Shown here: one piece after another, positions 38,039-50,381 of the stretch | How positions within the stretch are numbered: the stretch's first letter is position 1 | How the letters are laid out: the number at the start of each line of letters is the position of its first letter | Assembly: GCA_018417955.1 (NCBI GenBank) | Contig: JACTVC010000003.1 | Coordinates: forward strand, 3,348,001-3,412,000 | Length of the DNA: 64,000 bases | Source: Laccaria trichodermophora | Taxonomy: Eukaryota; Basidiomycota; Agaricomycetes; Agaricales; Hydnangiaceae | Direction: 5' to 3' | Made by a program: the position numbers and the translations under genes | The notes under the pieces: model-generated | Database searches by the model: none | The model's input: the letters and a program-made list of their open reading frames with translations, nothing else | What the model was told of the DNA's origin: nothing

Positions 38039-39324
38039 GTTGAAGCGTATACTCAGATGATGCAAGTTGGGAGGAGAGAGAGAAAGGAAAAAGACGCTGA
38101 AGCCTCGAGACTCCCAGTACCACGTGTCGAATGTTGTGGAAGGTTGACGGTTTTGGTGCTGATTTCTCACTGAGTGCGGCGTTACAGGAGCGCCCAGGGT
38201 TTGGTGCCTGTTATTGACTTCTGTGGGCTGGCGCTAGCAATTGGATACATCAAACAGCGCCAAAGAGCGAACTGCTCTGTGCCATAAGAACCTACCAAAT
38301 TGAGGTTTACAATCTAGCGAGGAATTATATCGAGCCCATCTGCACCAATCGAGACTTGACGAGTTCATCGCCTTACTTTTTGAGTTACATACCAGCTCGC
38401 ACATCCCAATCCCGACGCACCCAACCAACACCCAACTCTCAACACTACTGAAATCACGAAGAGTTGGAAAACGGCCAAGTCTACGACTGTGGCTGCGAAT
38501 CAATGCCATGGAACGCCGTCTGGCCTAAGATGACCCCCAAAAACATCGTACATACATCATTTTTATGCTCCCACTGTGAATTCCAACCATCTGATACTCT
38601 TTACCCAAGCGAACATACCGGCCTCTACCATCAGGGCCTTGAGTGCTCCTAGAATGAACGGTCTGGCAGCAAGTCATGTCTCCGTTCATCTAGAATAACA
38701 TGTTGGCAATCCGCACCGTTCCCTCTTGTGGTGTACTCTCTCACATTACAGATATTCCAAATCACGGACGATCCGAAGAAATTCGTGACGGAGGTGGACG
38801 CATCCTATACACCGCCGAGCTTGGTGGGAGCCACGCAAGCCATGAGCCCACCATCTTCATCTTGAAGCGTGGTGAAGACTGAAAGAGTCCCGGTCATGGC
38901 CTGTTGTCTATCAATTCTCCTTTTATTCCCGCGACAAAACATCCAGTAACCTGTACTTTCATTGGTACCATTGTCTTATTCCTTCACAAACATTGTCCCA
39001 TCACATTCGCCTTCGTCTTTCCTGAACCTCGATCGAGTTCACTTCAGTTTTCGACTCCCTCCCCACTTCATCTTTCCACGCTTTTCTTACACCCTAAGAT
39101 AGTTCTCATTTCGCATATTGTTGCTCATGATATAAAGTTCATTTTGATGATGAAAATCTCAACTTGGCCCAAATCCGCTCTCTAGATTCACGTCAACTTT
39201 CAAGAGCCCACCACTTGTGCAATGGCAAGAAAATTAAGATAGCAGAACGTGATTGATACAATGCTCTGTTGTATGTACGAGCAGTAACGAAAGCAAGGGG
39301 TACACCAGCAGCCAGAAGTAAAAC
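38039..39324. other. Intergenic: NLR promoter, SUMO 3' region, possible exon
   Basis: CpG-containing host-type sequence. On the plus strand, after a TTACAG acceptor-like site at about 38752, a frame reads IFQITDDPKKFVTEVDASY, then TPPSLVGATQAMSPPSSS and a stop at about 38868; this looks coding but I found no matching upstream exon or start. Otherwise nothing is recognised. Confidence 0.3.
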
Positions 39325-39974
39325 CTAGGGCCAAAGACGAGGAGAGCCTCCAACCTCTGGGGAAAGCTGGTCAACAAGGGTTTCAAAAAGATGAACAGAA
39401 CGTACGTTCAACCATGACATCAATCGTATCTAGGTCGTGGCCAGAAAATTAGCAAAATAAGTGACTAAACCCGATGGTACGTACCGTTGTCTTCCATCTC
39501 AAGAGTGTTCGGCGTGTCGTCCTCATTTATCCTTGTTCCATCATACAAAAATCTAGAAAAGACAAACGGCGGGCAAGTCAGTAAATGCCTTCAACAGAAG
39601 GGGGGGCTCAAATTTCGCAAATTCGATCGACCAACGACAAATATGGTTCTTCACGAAAACGAGTCCAGAAACTCACCGAATGCTGCCAACGTCCTTGCCC
39701 ACTTTATTCGCGTACGCTCCTTGGAGCTTGCTGAGTTTCGTGCTTCGTTTGATCTTGAAGAACACCTCGTCCCCAGTAGAGCTCACAACCTAAGGTGAAA
39801 CCGCGAAAATGCCACTTGTCAGTCAAGTCTCATCTCAAAAGGCGAACAGTTGCCGGCGGGCACTCGAAAATGAAGCTGTGAGTCACATACTTTGATGTTT
39901 ATAGTGTCATTGTTCTGCTCAGTTTTGAGCTGCTCCTCCTCTTGAGATGGCGCTTGTTGATCTTCTTCAGACAT
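39325..39974 (-). CDS. SMT3: SUMO (ubiquitin-like modifier)
   Basis: Five exons, 39974-39891, 39789-39677, 39552-39485, 39429-39406 and 39356-39325, close to 106 residues. After a flexible acidic N-terminus (MSEEDQQAPSQEEE) comes the ubiquitin fold (INIKVVSSTGDEVFFKIKRS, then IRFLYDGTRINEDDTP, then TLEMEDNDTIDVMVEQ). The Gly99-Gly100 pair is followed by a six-residue tail (SPRLWP) that a Ulp-type protease must remove before conjugation. SUMO is attached to lysines of many nuclear proteins. Every exon is short, so the gene is only visible by splicing. Confidence 0.94.
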
Positions 39975-40447
39975 TATCGTTTTGAGGTTGAAGCTCAATC
40001 TGGCGTGTGGCGTGCGAGAGTCAAAGAATCTGTGTCTCCAAATTGTCGCAGGTAAGCCTCCGCGTCGCTGGCTGTCGTTGCCCGGGGAGACGATGTGATT
40101 TAACGGTAAAGAGGAAGACAAAATGATGGTGGATATTCACCACAGTTAATCTCATTATGTAAGCATTTCTCCCCCTCAAAAAAATGTCAGCTCAAACTCA
40201 AACCAGCCTTAAACAACGCTCAGAGGAACGAACATATTGTTGGTAGATACTGGGGCGTAGACTACCAAAACGAAATAATGTAATAAGTAGTGAAGGCCTA
40301 TAAGGTAAGGATACTAAAAGGGCTGGTTTTGATCGTAAAGTAGAATTGAGCAGGGTTTAGGTTTTGAACAGGTTTCGCGAAGGATTCTATGACTGAATAT
40401 GAGTGAAACACAAAAAGGGGAGAGAACGAGGGCATACATCTGCAGCT
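39975..40447. other. Intergenic: SUMO promoter and downstream gene 3' region
   Basis: No coding signal is recognised. Confidence 0.35.
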
Positions 40448-43400
40448 TCAAGTCCTTTTCGACGTCTTTCTGGCCGCACGAGCAAGCAATAACTTCGCAT
40501 TTTTGTACTCGTCGTTTTCGTCGTCCGAATCCGCCCACATGTCTTTATGAACGTCAATCGGTGGCTTGGGCTCGCTTTGAGACTGTGAAGGTTGTACGGG
40601 CAGCTGGCTGGTGCTGGCCTGATTCTCTTGCGGCTTCCACGGTGCATGCTTCTGGTCCTCGTCATCGTCATCGTCATAGTCGATGGCGGGCGGGGTGGGC
40701 GAGAACGTCGGTTGAAGCGATACACGCACACTCTTCCTCCTACGTGGAGGACCACCAGCCTGTCCAGGCGTCGATTCCGATTCCGTTGACTGTGGAGGTT
40801 GCTGCTGGGCGGCGCCCGAAGCGGACGAGGATACTTCTGAAGAACCAACCTGAGGATTCGCGCTACCATTTGGCGTCGACTGGGGTTGAGTTACCTCACG
40901 CGCATCGGGAACAAAGACTTCATGTCCAGTCTCATACGACGAGATAGATACGCCATCGCTCTCCTCTTCCTTCCTCTTCGCGTGCCCTTGACCTCTCCCA
41001 TAGCCACTCGCCTGCGTATAGCTCAATGAAGGGGCCAACATCTCTGATCCTTGAGCAGCAGGAGACGATGTTGATGCGGAAGGGGGGATTGGAACAGAGG
41101 AGGAGGCAATCGGAGGAGGCATGGTCTGAGGTTTTTGTACGGAAACAGCGATTGGAGGATCTCGAGGAGCATGAGGTGAAGGATCCCTGCTTGGACTCTT
41201 CAAAGCACTTCTGAGAGGGGATTTTGTGGGCCGGTTTACAACGTCTGTGCGTCTGGCCGGTGCAGCAGAAGCGGCTTTTGGACGTTCCCTTGACAGTTGT
41301 TCCGAATTCGACACCGATAATGAGCCTGGTTTGGTAACCGTCACAGGAGGGGGTGCACGAGGGACCTCTGGCATTCCTTCACCTCTCGCGCGAGCACCAG
41401 ATCCTGCACCGACACCAGCTTTTGCATTAGGGGTAAGCTCTGCCAGCAACGCCTCCCTTCCCATCCTGGGAGGTGCTCTGACCACCTCAACCTGCATTGT
41501 CCCTATGGGTCGCTCCATACCCCCTGTATACTTCAGCGCCCTCACACTCTCCTCCCCAGTATCCCAAGACTGTCGGTTGCCTCTTGCCACATTCTCCACA
41601 ATGCTCATCAAACTCTGTGAAGTCGAAGTGGTTCCAGCTGGCGGGAAGAGCGTGTGTGATTGCATATGGGATAGACCACGAGGCGGCGCACTGGGCTTCT
41701 TCTCTGCTTTAGAAGTTTTCTTGACAGAAGGACTCGGCTTCTCTTTTTCAACTGGCACGAAAGTAGGAGCAGTTGTAGGTCCAAGATCCATGCTCAACGA
41801 CCGCTTGTGTTTTGGTTTCTGACCCTCTGGAGGCGTCGAACCATCTTTTGGCACACCACCAACTGAGGCCCTTCTCCCTACACCCATGCCTTGGCCAAGT
41901 GTGGCCTGTGCTTTTCCCTTTTCCACGCCAATAGGCGCGCTAGACGCACTGAGCACAGATGATTGCCTCGAAAGCCCACCTCTAGGGCCTCCCCAGCCAC
42001 CAGAGCTGAGCGTACCACTGGGATGCTCACCTCCTGCAGGAAGGACGTGCACAGTTGTCGACGAGCTGTGGGCCCGGACGGATGTAGGCCGTGAAGGTGG
42101 AGCACTAGTTGTGGGAGGTGCAGTGCTGGTGGTAGCATGGTGTGGAGATGGTGTACTACTTAGAGGCTGATGAGAAGGAGCCGCGCTCACCGCAGGACGA
42201 GGAGGAGCACTTGTGGAGGGATGAGAGGTAGTAGCGGCATGATGAGCAGGAGCACTGGTCGCAGGATGAGAGGGAGTGACAATCGGTGGAGGACGATGTT
42301 GTGCGCTAACAGTTGCTGCATGATGAGGTGCAGGTCTCGCAGGATGATGGGAAGGCGCAGCAGCGCTCGTACCAGGTTGATGAGACGCAGCGCTCATCCC
42401 AGGATGATTAGACACAGCCGGAGGATGAGAATGTGCAGGGTGGGACAGCCCAGCAGCAGCAACATTTAGTGGGGGATGAGGAGGCCCAGCACTCACACGG
42501 GAATGAGGACCAGAATGGGAGATCCTTGGACCAGAAGAAGCGTGAGAGGAAGGCCCAGAACTTCCAGCAGCTGCAGGATGGGCATTACCAGCTGCAGGAT
42601 GTGCATTACCAGCTGCAGGATGTGCATTACCAGCTGCAGGATGTGCATTACCAGCTGCAGGATGTACATTACCAGCTGCAGGATGTGCTGTACCAGCTGG
42701 AGGATTTGAAAGCCCAGACCCTGCAGAAATATGAGACGAACTCCTAATATGATGAGACGAAGAATTCCCACCCGTTGGATTGGAAGACTCGGCATGTGCT
42801 GCAGGATGAGTCGAAGACCCACCACCACCACCTGCAGCCGTAGTCGCCACACTTGGTTTCGTCGTTTTCTTAATGGTAGACCGTCTCCTCACAAGTCCAG
42901 CATCTCCACCCTCATGCTCACCCCCTTTCACCACGCCCTTCTCCTTCGGTTTTGGCAGCGCCGGCGTAGCTACAGGCACAGCAGGAAGAGGCTTCAAAAC
43001 ACCACCACCCACTGGAGCCACACCATTGCCATTGCCAGGGGGTGTGCTCGAACTCCTCCGTCCATTCTTCACCTTCTTGCACCCAACCAAAGCAGCCTCA
43101 GATCTTCCCTTTGCGTGACCATCACCACCTTCAGTAACAGTCCTCGACTTTTTCAACTTCCTCCCTCCTGGCCTCCCCGTCCCCGAAGAAACCGCATCAC
43201 TCTCCCTCTGCGTCCCAATCGTAGTCTCAGTAGCCGTCGACCCCCTCCTCTTCACCACCCTCTTTGGTTGCTGTGGCTGCAACAGCTCTTGCTCCTGAAA
43301 ATGCGTAGGAACAAGGGGAGTAGGGCCACCAGCCGCACCAAACCCAGATTCACCAACCCCTGGGTCACCTCTATACCTCGCTTCCAACGACTGCCCCACC

Positions 43401-46400
43401 TCTCTCAAATCAACCGGCTCAAGATGAGACCTCGGCATCTGCCCTTGATAAATCGTAGCCCTCTGTCCTCCAACCTCATCATCACTAGAATCGACCAACC
43501 ACGTCTCATCACGACCTAATCCGGGCTTCGCATTCTTATCTGTTCGTGTTCGTGTTTCCACCTTAGCCGGCGATGAATCTTTGACTGATTCTGCTCTACG
43601 CGAACCGAAAAAGCCACTTAGAACGGAGGGTTTGCTTGGGCTAGTTTTGGTGTTGGATTTATGGAGCGTATTGGCCGTCCTCTCTGTATCCACCCTCCTT
43701 GGCTTCGATCGTCCAGCTAAATTCAAATTGTCGTGAGCCACTAGACGGGATGGTGCAGGGAAATGACCATCGTCACTGGACGCAACGCTTTCCGCGTCTT
43801 CGCCCTGTGGTGCACATTGACGAGGTTGGAGAACCTGCGCTTGGGGTCGAGGTTGAGTAGGTGCAGCCGTCTGTGGCTGAGGCTGGCTAGGTGCAACAGG
43901 CTGAGTACGTGCAGCTAACTGACGTGCAGACGACTGGGGCTGAGATTGACCCAGTGCAGATGCCTGTAGCTGTGGCTGACTAGATGCGAATTCCTGAGGC
44001 TGAGCAGGCGTCTGCTCCCGTTCCTGGTGGGGCTGCTCCTGCGCCTGAGACCGTTGCGCAGGAGGATGCCCATTCCCGCCAGGAGGCTTAACACTAAACA
44101 ACAACCTCAAACTCCCCATAAACTTGCTCTTCGAAGGGGACGAAGGAGCAGAAGACTTCACAGACGCTGGAGCAGTTTCGTTTGCTTGTTCCTGGGTTGT
44201 TGCAGGTTCATTCACTGAAACTGGAACTGGAGCCCCATTCGTTTCCTGGGGAGGCTCCGTCGTCTGAGGCCCAACAACGACACTCTCGCTTTTCGCATGC
44301 GTTTGGCCAACAACGTTGACACTCCCAGCATCCGAAGCCGTTCTCCCCCGTTTCTGGCCATTCCTAAAACCAGAGAAACGTCTCCCAAACACGCCTCCAG
44401 CAACCACCTTATTCGGCGGAGAAGCGCGTGGCTCATCCGTACTAGCTCGAGGAGGAGGAGGCTCTTCAGTTTGAGTTTGGGGTGCTCCTCCAGCTTGTCC
44501 TTCACTCGTCACAGCAAGAGGAACATTAACAGGAGGAGGAAGCGAAGAACCAAACCTCGGATTCTCAACAACACCCAACCGTCCCTCCCTAATCATCTCA
44601 TCCACATCTTCATCCTTCTCTCCTCCATCCACAGAACTCCCTCCCTCCGTCCCTGATTCACTCTCGCTTCGGAGCTCTTCTTCCGTGATTCGTCGGGAGA
44701 GGACGTGTGTGGTGGGTGTTGTGTATGAGCTGGGAGGAACTGTGGAGGCGTGATTTGAAGTTGAGGGGTAATTAGTAGAAGTAGACGTGGATGCATAATT
44801 TGAAGTGTCCAACGATGGAGGAGCAGCAGCGTACAACGTCGGACCACCCGTGAATAACGTAGATTTATGGGGTTGAGAAGCTGTACTAGAAGAGGAAGGT
44901 TCGAATGCAGCAGCAGCTTCGGCAGAAATGGGTGCAGGCGCAGTAGCAGTGTACAATGCCGGTCCTCCAGTAAACAAAGAGGCACCTCGTTTAGTTGGAG
45001 ATACTCTTCCAGCTGGTGGTGATGGGCTCCTTCGAGAAACAGAAGTTGTACGTTCGTTCTTCAAAGGTTGGGAACCGGCAGCATTCGCAGCCACGTTCTC
45101 CCAAAGAGTATTATGTGCCCCCTCCGCACTCGCGAACAACGTTGGACCACCCGTAAACATCGACGAAGTCGACTTTTCCTGATTGATCACCGGGGCGGAG
45201 CTCGGCCCGGACACACTGGACTGGGACAGGGGCCTAACACGAGGAGCAGGAGACATCTGCCTATCGACTGACGTTGACCGCCGATGTATCTGGACTTCTT
45301 GTTGGGTAGGTTGGCCCTGCAGGAAGAGCTGTGTCTCGCTCCTAGACATTCGGTGATTACTCTCGATATAGGATTGTCTCTGCAGTGTAGAGACTTGGAA
45401 TGGCCTCTGGGGCGGTTGTTCCTCCATCGGTGTCGGTGTCTGAGGCAGCGGGAGCTCGCTAAATGACTGGAGGGGAGTCACGAATCTCCATTCGCTAGAT
45501 CCAGACATCCATGAGTCGCGTTGAGATAATGGGGATAGCATCCTATATTAGACTCAATTAGAAGCATAGCAAGTTTGGAAAAAAGGATATCCACCGAGGC
45601 GTGGACGACGCTGATGAATCTCGCTTATGTCCCCTGGAATAGTCCATAACAGGCATAGGCATAACCAATTCGCTGTCTATGGCATGGGCCGCGGGAATTT
45701 GGATCCTATGTGTGTCCGTAGACTGAGAGTAGTGCGAAAGACTCGTAGTAGAGCCCTCCTCAGCGTGCATGCCGTTCGGAAGATGGATCTGCGACGCGGA
45801 CCGGGAGGGCCCCAGGGAAGAATGGTCGTCTTGGTGCAGAGGAAGCGGCTTGTTGTGGTCGTGATGCGGGAAGGACTCGTGTAAAAGTCGTGGTCGATGG
45901 GCGCCTGTACATTGAGCATGATCAGTACGGGGGATGAATGGAAGATACAGGGATTGGAATGGACATCTCGTCATTGGGCTGATGCAGGAGCGGGTATGAC
46001 GGAATAGAACGCACCATGAACGTCTTCCGTCAATTCGGGAGACTCTAGAACGCCAATGGCCTCTTTCCCCAGCTCAGTCCATGCCCAGCCGCACTGGACC
46101 AAAGCCTGACAGCGAACATTGAGACCATCACGCACGGCGACGGTCCTGCGCATTGCGAGCTCGTTCTCCTTGGTTGCCAAATGCGTTTCGCATGCCTGCA
46201 ATTCTGATTGGGCAGCAGCTATTTTGGTAGATGTCGTGATGGTGCGAGGGCGCTGTGGCGATGGGGACGGAGTGTCCACCGAACCTATGGACGAAGATGA
46301 GGCGAACCGCTGGCCGGCTAGACCTCCAGATTTTTGTGATTTCGAAACCTTTATAAGACGGGTGACGCTATGATAGAGTGAGAAATGGAGATAATCAAAG

Positions 46401-46719
46401 GATAGCGAACGCACAGAATTTCTCTATCGCGCACAATATTACCGACCTCGTCTTCTAAAGCCTGCAGAGCGCGCATAGCCTCCCTCCACTGATCAACTGC
46501 AGCTGCATAAGCAGCAAGGGCACTGTCAGTGGCAGAGAGAATGCCTGCGACCTTGAGGATGGTCTGAGACGTCGGTGGTGGAGACGCAGCAGCATAGGCA
46601 GTGAATGAAGCAAGAGATGCTTGGGACGAGGCTAAAAGAGCCTGTAACTGTTTTGCATACTCTTTTTCGTGGGAGAGGAGGTTTGTCAAAAGACGCGAGT
46701 CTGCAGGACGGTGGACCAT
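40448..46719 (-). CDS. Large BAR-like/coiled-coil protein with long disordered tail
   Basis: Four exons, 46719-46415, 46367-46015, 45904-45595 and 45542-40448, close to 2,020 residues. The first about 215 residues are helical (LLTNLLSHEKEYAKQLQALL, WREAMRALQALEDEVGNIV, REILVTRLIKVSK, AQSELQACETHLATKENELAMRR) and resemble a BAR/IMD-type membrane-curvature domain. The rest is low-complexity, rich in Pro, Ser, Gln and Ala. It includes four spaced copies of an LFTGGP[TA]L(F/Y) motif between about residues 440 and 580, a His-Pro-Ala repeat, and a conserved-looking end (MWADSDDENDEYKNAKLLLARAARK). I infer a cortical or endocytic scaffold but cannot name the family. The 5-kb last exon without an intron is unusual in this genome but stays open throughout. 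Confidence 0.7.
42567..42705 (-). repeat. 21-bp tandem repeat encoding GNAHPAA
   Basis: About seven copies of a 21-bp unit inside the BAR-like gene encode AGNVHPA and AGNAHPA heptads in frame. Copies are nearly identical, so length variation between strains is likely. Confidence 0.8.
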
Positions 46720-46902
46720 TCAAGCCGGCAATAAAAGGCGTTTCAACGTTCAAAATCGTGGCTCACCGTCAAGAACGCGCCTCAAACATTTAAGACAACC
46801 ACACATAACGTAAGCAAACGTCACTCGCCGTCATTTGTTGATCACCGAGTCTCAGCCAAGGCAAACGTTAAAGTCCATATAATCCATTATTCTATCTAAC
46901 GG

Positions 46903-48466
46903 CTACCTATGGACAGGAATGCGGACTCTAGGGCGAGATCTTGTTGAGTCTGCCATCCAGTCATTGACGGACATCGTTTCGCCGCGTATGTCCAAAATCA
47001 CTCGGCATGTCAAGATCGAGTACATGACGCGCTCAAATCTTTGGCAAGTCTTAGCGGTCGGCTTGGATTCTTGAGAGAAACTTACGTCGAGAGCAGATTG
47101 TGGTAGCCATACTAGAATGAAGTCAAGAATTATCTTTGAACAGAAGATTGTAGCTACTTACTGGATATATCAGCACAACGTTGATAGCGGACATAGCTGG
47201 AGGCGCATGTCAATAGTTGGCCTCAGCACGCTAATTTGAGCATGTACCAAAGAGGTAGAGGTAGTAAAAGGTTCCTAAAGTTACATGTCAATACCTAGAT
47301 GGAGAAACAGAGATCAATTCGCACCGTTGAGAAATACAGCATTCGCCAGTTTTCGATGTCCAAGACGAGTAGTTTTAACTGCATCAAACATCAAAAAACT
47401 ACCCCGCCAAAAAGCAAATCACGCACGCGTAGGCAACCCTCGTATCGCCATTAAAATCAACATAGCTCCATGGCCTCCTTAGCATCGCCAGTTCACAATG
47501 ACCAAATTCCCACTCACCTGCATCATAACTCATTAAAAAAACCCACGCAGCAAACAAAACAGGGCTCGCCCCCGTATTAAAGCACCCCGCGGACTGGGCA
47601 CCAGCATCGCGTGGGGGCGGGATGACTGGCTAAACATCAGCGATTAAACCAATCCGGGAGGATAAGACTTACAACCGACTGTAGGAAGGAAGAGCCTCAA
47701 CGACGTGAGCACACCCGCCATACACACGACGTAAAGGATCGGGAGGGCAATAGTCAGTCTCTTGTCTTTGCCCCATATCGCCCACGTTCTTATCGTCAAT
47801 AGGACTTTCGACGTCGATTTGTCAGTCTGACGAGGTAAAGAGCGAAAGGCTGTAACTCACGTTCAGTAACCCCAATCCCCAACGCGAACAAAGCTAAGCG
47901 TTCCGGTATCCATCAATGCACACATACAGGCACAACAAACAGAATGGTATACTCACTTCCACTAAGCTTGAACACTGTCAGACATCTATCATGAGACGAT
48001 CCATCCAACAATATATCTGTCCACAATTTAAAGAAAGAGGGGTAGAGCGACGAAGTGTGAGTCTTACAATATAAAACCACTCCTGCATCTATGAACGGCA
48101 TGTACCTCGATAAGAGGAATAGGATCTTGATAGTATTCCATGGAGCTGACCAGATCAACTCGACATCTCTGTTGAATGACAAGAGGGTTTCGTATACCTT
48201 GTCCGAGTAAGTAAATGAAGGTAAGAAAAAACGAACGGGGGGAACGTACCAAAAGACAAACGGCCGCCGCTGTTTATTTTTCCTCGTCAACCACAACCGA
48301 CCAATAAAATCAACAAGAAAAAACACAAACCAGTCGTCCGCTGCAGGAAGAGCAGTAAGTAGCCCGTACCGTAACTGTAAGTTAGAAATCAAAGTGAAAA
48401 AGAACATACATGACTAATACTCGAATGCTCCAGCAAGGTAATCACTTGTTCCAGAGTGAACGCCAT
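46903..48466 (-). CDS. DUF6533-type membrane protein
   Basis: Many short minus-strand exons. The diagnostic part is at about 48200-48070: KVYETLLSFNRDVELIW, SAPWNTIKILFLLSRYMPFID, AGVVLY, which matches the DUF6533 N-terminal motif of multi-pass agaricomycete membrane proteins. The last exon, 47038-46903, ends with SILTCRVILDIRGE and a TAG; a terminal CR..LDLR-type motif is usual in the family. The proposed start (MAFTLEQVITLLEHSSISH) is at 48466. Several internal exons, and the exact join before KVYETLL, are not resolved. Function is unknown; the fold is predicted to span the membrane about seven times. Confidence 0.6.
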
Positions 48467-48930
48467 GGAGCTCGAGAAGGCGAAACGTTGGAGTGTCGAG
48501 CCTCGACACTCCAACACTGTAGGACGCATGTTTGGTTGTGTTTGGCAAGGGCTTCGGAGTAGATACACTGTTTGTAGGCAGACATTCGGATCATCATCAT
48601 CATTCACCTCGAGCATTGCGACCGAGCTCTGAGGAAGCATTCCCATCGGGTCACTCGGCACCTCTCCAACGTGTATCCTTCCTCCAGGGATCATTTCATC
48701 CCCAGTGTCAACTGGCCTGTTATAACACCTGGCAGAAGTAAAATCTTGTGTTAATTAAAAAAATCGCGATACACAAGATACATACCATGACGCCCATAAG
48801 CAAAGAACCCGACCTCGGGTATCAAGAATCATGATATAATCACTGTGTTGATATGAACGCTAGGATTCAAAGCCATGATGAAATTAAACATACGGTGCCG
48901 TCATAGATCAACGATTGGCCCGAGGAGTCG
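48467..48930 (-). CDS. Probable exons of an unrecognised minus-strand gene
   Basis: Minus-strand stretches read FNGVDSSGQSLIYDGT (about 48944-48895), then YIMILDTRGRVLCLWASW (about 48840-48785), then CYNRPVDTGDEMIPGG and SSVAMLEVNDDDDPN (about 48723-48590), separated by intron-like GT...AG segments. The peptides look coding. They may be the end of a separate gene or an upstream part of the DUF6533 gene. No start or family is recognised. Confidence 0.35.
48487..48515. repeat. Near-perfect palindrome, 14-bp arms
   Basis: GTTGGAGTGTCGAG, one base, then CTCGACACTCCAAC. It lies just upstream of the proposed DUF6533 start, so it could form a hairpin in DNA or in a leader transcript. Confidence 0.7.
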
Positions 48931-49742
48931 ACGCCATTGAAAAAACACCGCGCGATGAAAAAAAAAAGCCAACATGAAGATGTAGCAACTTGAATGCAAC
49001 ACGGAGGTGATAAGCGAGCCACGAAACATAGGTAACAGTTCCACATTCAACTTCCAAACCAACAATCTACAAAACAAACAACTGAAATTGTCTTCCCAAA
49101 CATTGTCCTGGTACGTGTTTCGAAACCGGCGGCCAGCGGGTTGTTTCCACATGGATACCTCCATCTTCTTCAATTTGACTGGATGATCATCATGTGGGTC
49201 CTAGGCGGCCGTCCCAAGGAAGATCAGCGACGGAATGATGGGATTTTGTTGTAATATGACGTCTGTAGTCGATCTAACACAGAGGTTACGCTGCAGAACG
49301 GAAGAGACCGTAAGTAGTGGTGAGAAGAGTTGAAAGTTTGCCAATGTCACGCGATTGTCACGAGATCAGAGATATTTCGACATGTGTACGTGTTTGGCAT
49401 TCAAACCAAGTAGCACTACAGCCTTTCGTAAAAGTTCAGCTAATCTTTGCATGAGGGTAGTAAAAGAGAGTCAAATTTTAGAAATGGAAGTGATGCTTTT
49501 GAATGCAATTTATTCCTGACTCTATACACTCACCCCTGTTACAGGAAAAGAGATTCTGAACAGTATTTATGGAGACCTCAATTCAATAACCATTAACCCC
49601 TAGTTACGTGGCTGTAGGTCTGAGTGAGTGCAAGAAGTACTCTGAAAATGTCATGGCAGTGGGGCACTATAAGAAACATGACAGTGAGAAAATCATGTGA
49701 CAACCCAAGACTGCAGTGGTGTCACATGAGAAAACCCATAGC
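48931..49742. other. Intergenic, left of the MITE
   Basis: Transition from CpG-containing sequence to the CpG-poor patch at about 49.4 kb. No gene is recognised. Confidence 0.35.
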
Positions 49743-50073
49743 CACTGTTGGAAAAACTAAATGTGCCTTACAAGGCCGTAATGACTGAAATGGACCGCCC
49801 GGCCTACAAGGCACCATAAGAGGACAGTTGGCCTTATAGATGAGTGATGGAAGGGCCGGGATGAGCCCTGGATGATACGTTAATGATGATTACCTCACCT
49901 TACACTACCTTATAGGGCTCCTGTAAGGCCGAAACGGCCCTTGCAAAGCCTTATAAGGCAAAAGAATCTCGTCTATAAGGCCCAACTGTCCTCTTATAGT
50001 GCCTTGTAGGCCGGGCGGTCATTTTCGGTCATTATGGCGTTGTAAGGCACATTTGGTTTTTCCGACAACTGTG
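49743..50073. mobile_element. MITE with about 105-bp imperfect terminal inverted repeats
   Basis: The left end (CACTGTTGGAAAAACTAAAT) and the reverse complement of the right end (CACAGTTGTCGGAAAAACCA) agree, and similarity continues inwards for about 105 bp, through a GACCGCCCGGCCTACAAGGCA core with few mismatches. The length is about 331 bp with no coding capacity. Flanks CCCATAG (left) and CCCCTAG (right) could be an imperfect target duplication, which with the ends would fit a hAT-type MITE; that class call is inference. Unlike its surroundings it is CpG-containing. Confidence 0.75.
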
Positions 50074-50381
50074 CCCCTAGAGCATGTTAAAATGACCTGC
50101 TAGAGGAAAAAAATGCCTACTAATCAATATAAAATACCAAGTTCTCAGTCAAATGACTTGTTTAATGGATTATCTGGACCAGGGCAGCTTAAGTGCCCCA
50201 TCACCCCTTGTTCAAAATGTAAACTATGACACTTACTCATATAAAGAGGCTAGCACTACCTCAATCCTCACAATATAGGCCATGGACACTACATACTATG
50301 TAAAATGTATTTTGTCATACTGAGTATGTAAAAAGTGCCTAAGAGGTCAAATACATAGTTAATCAAAATTCTATCATTCAT
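50074..50381. other. Intergenic 3' of the short NLR gene
   Basis: AT-rich, CpG-poor, no gene recognised. Confidence 0.35.
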
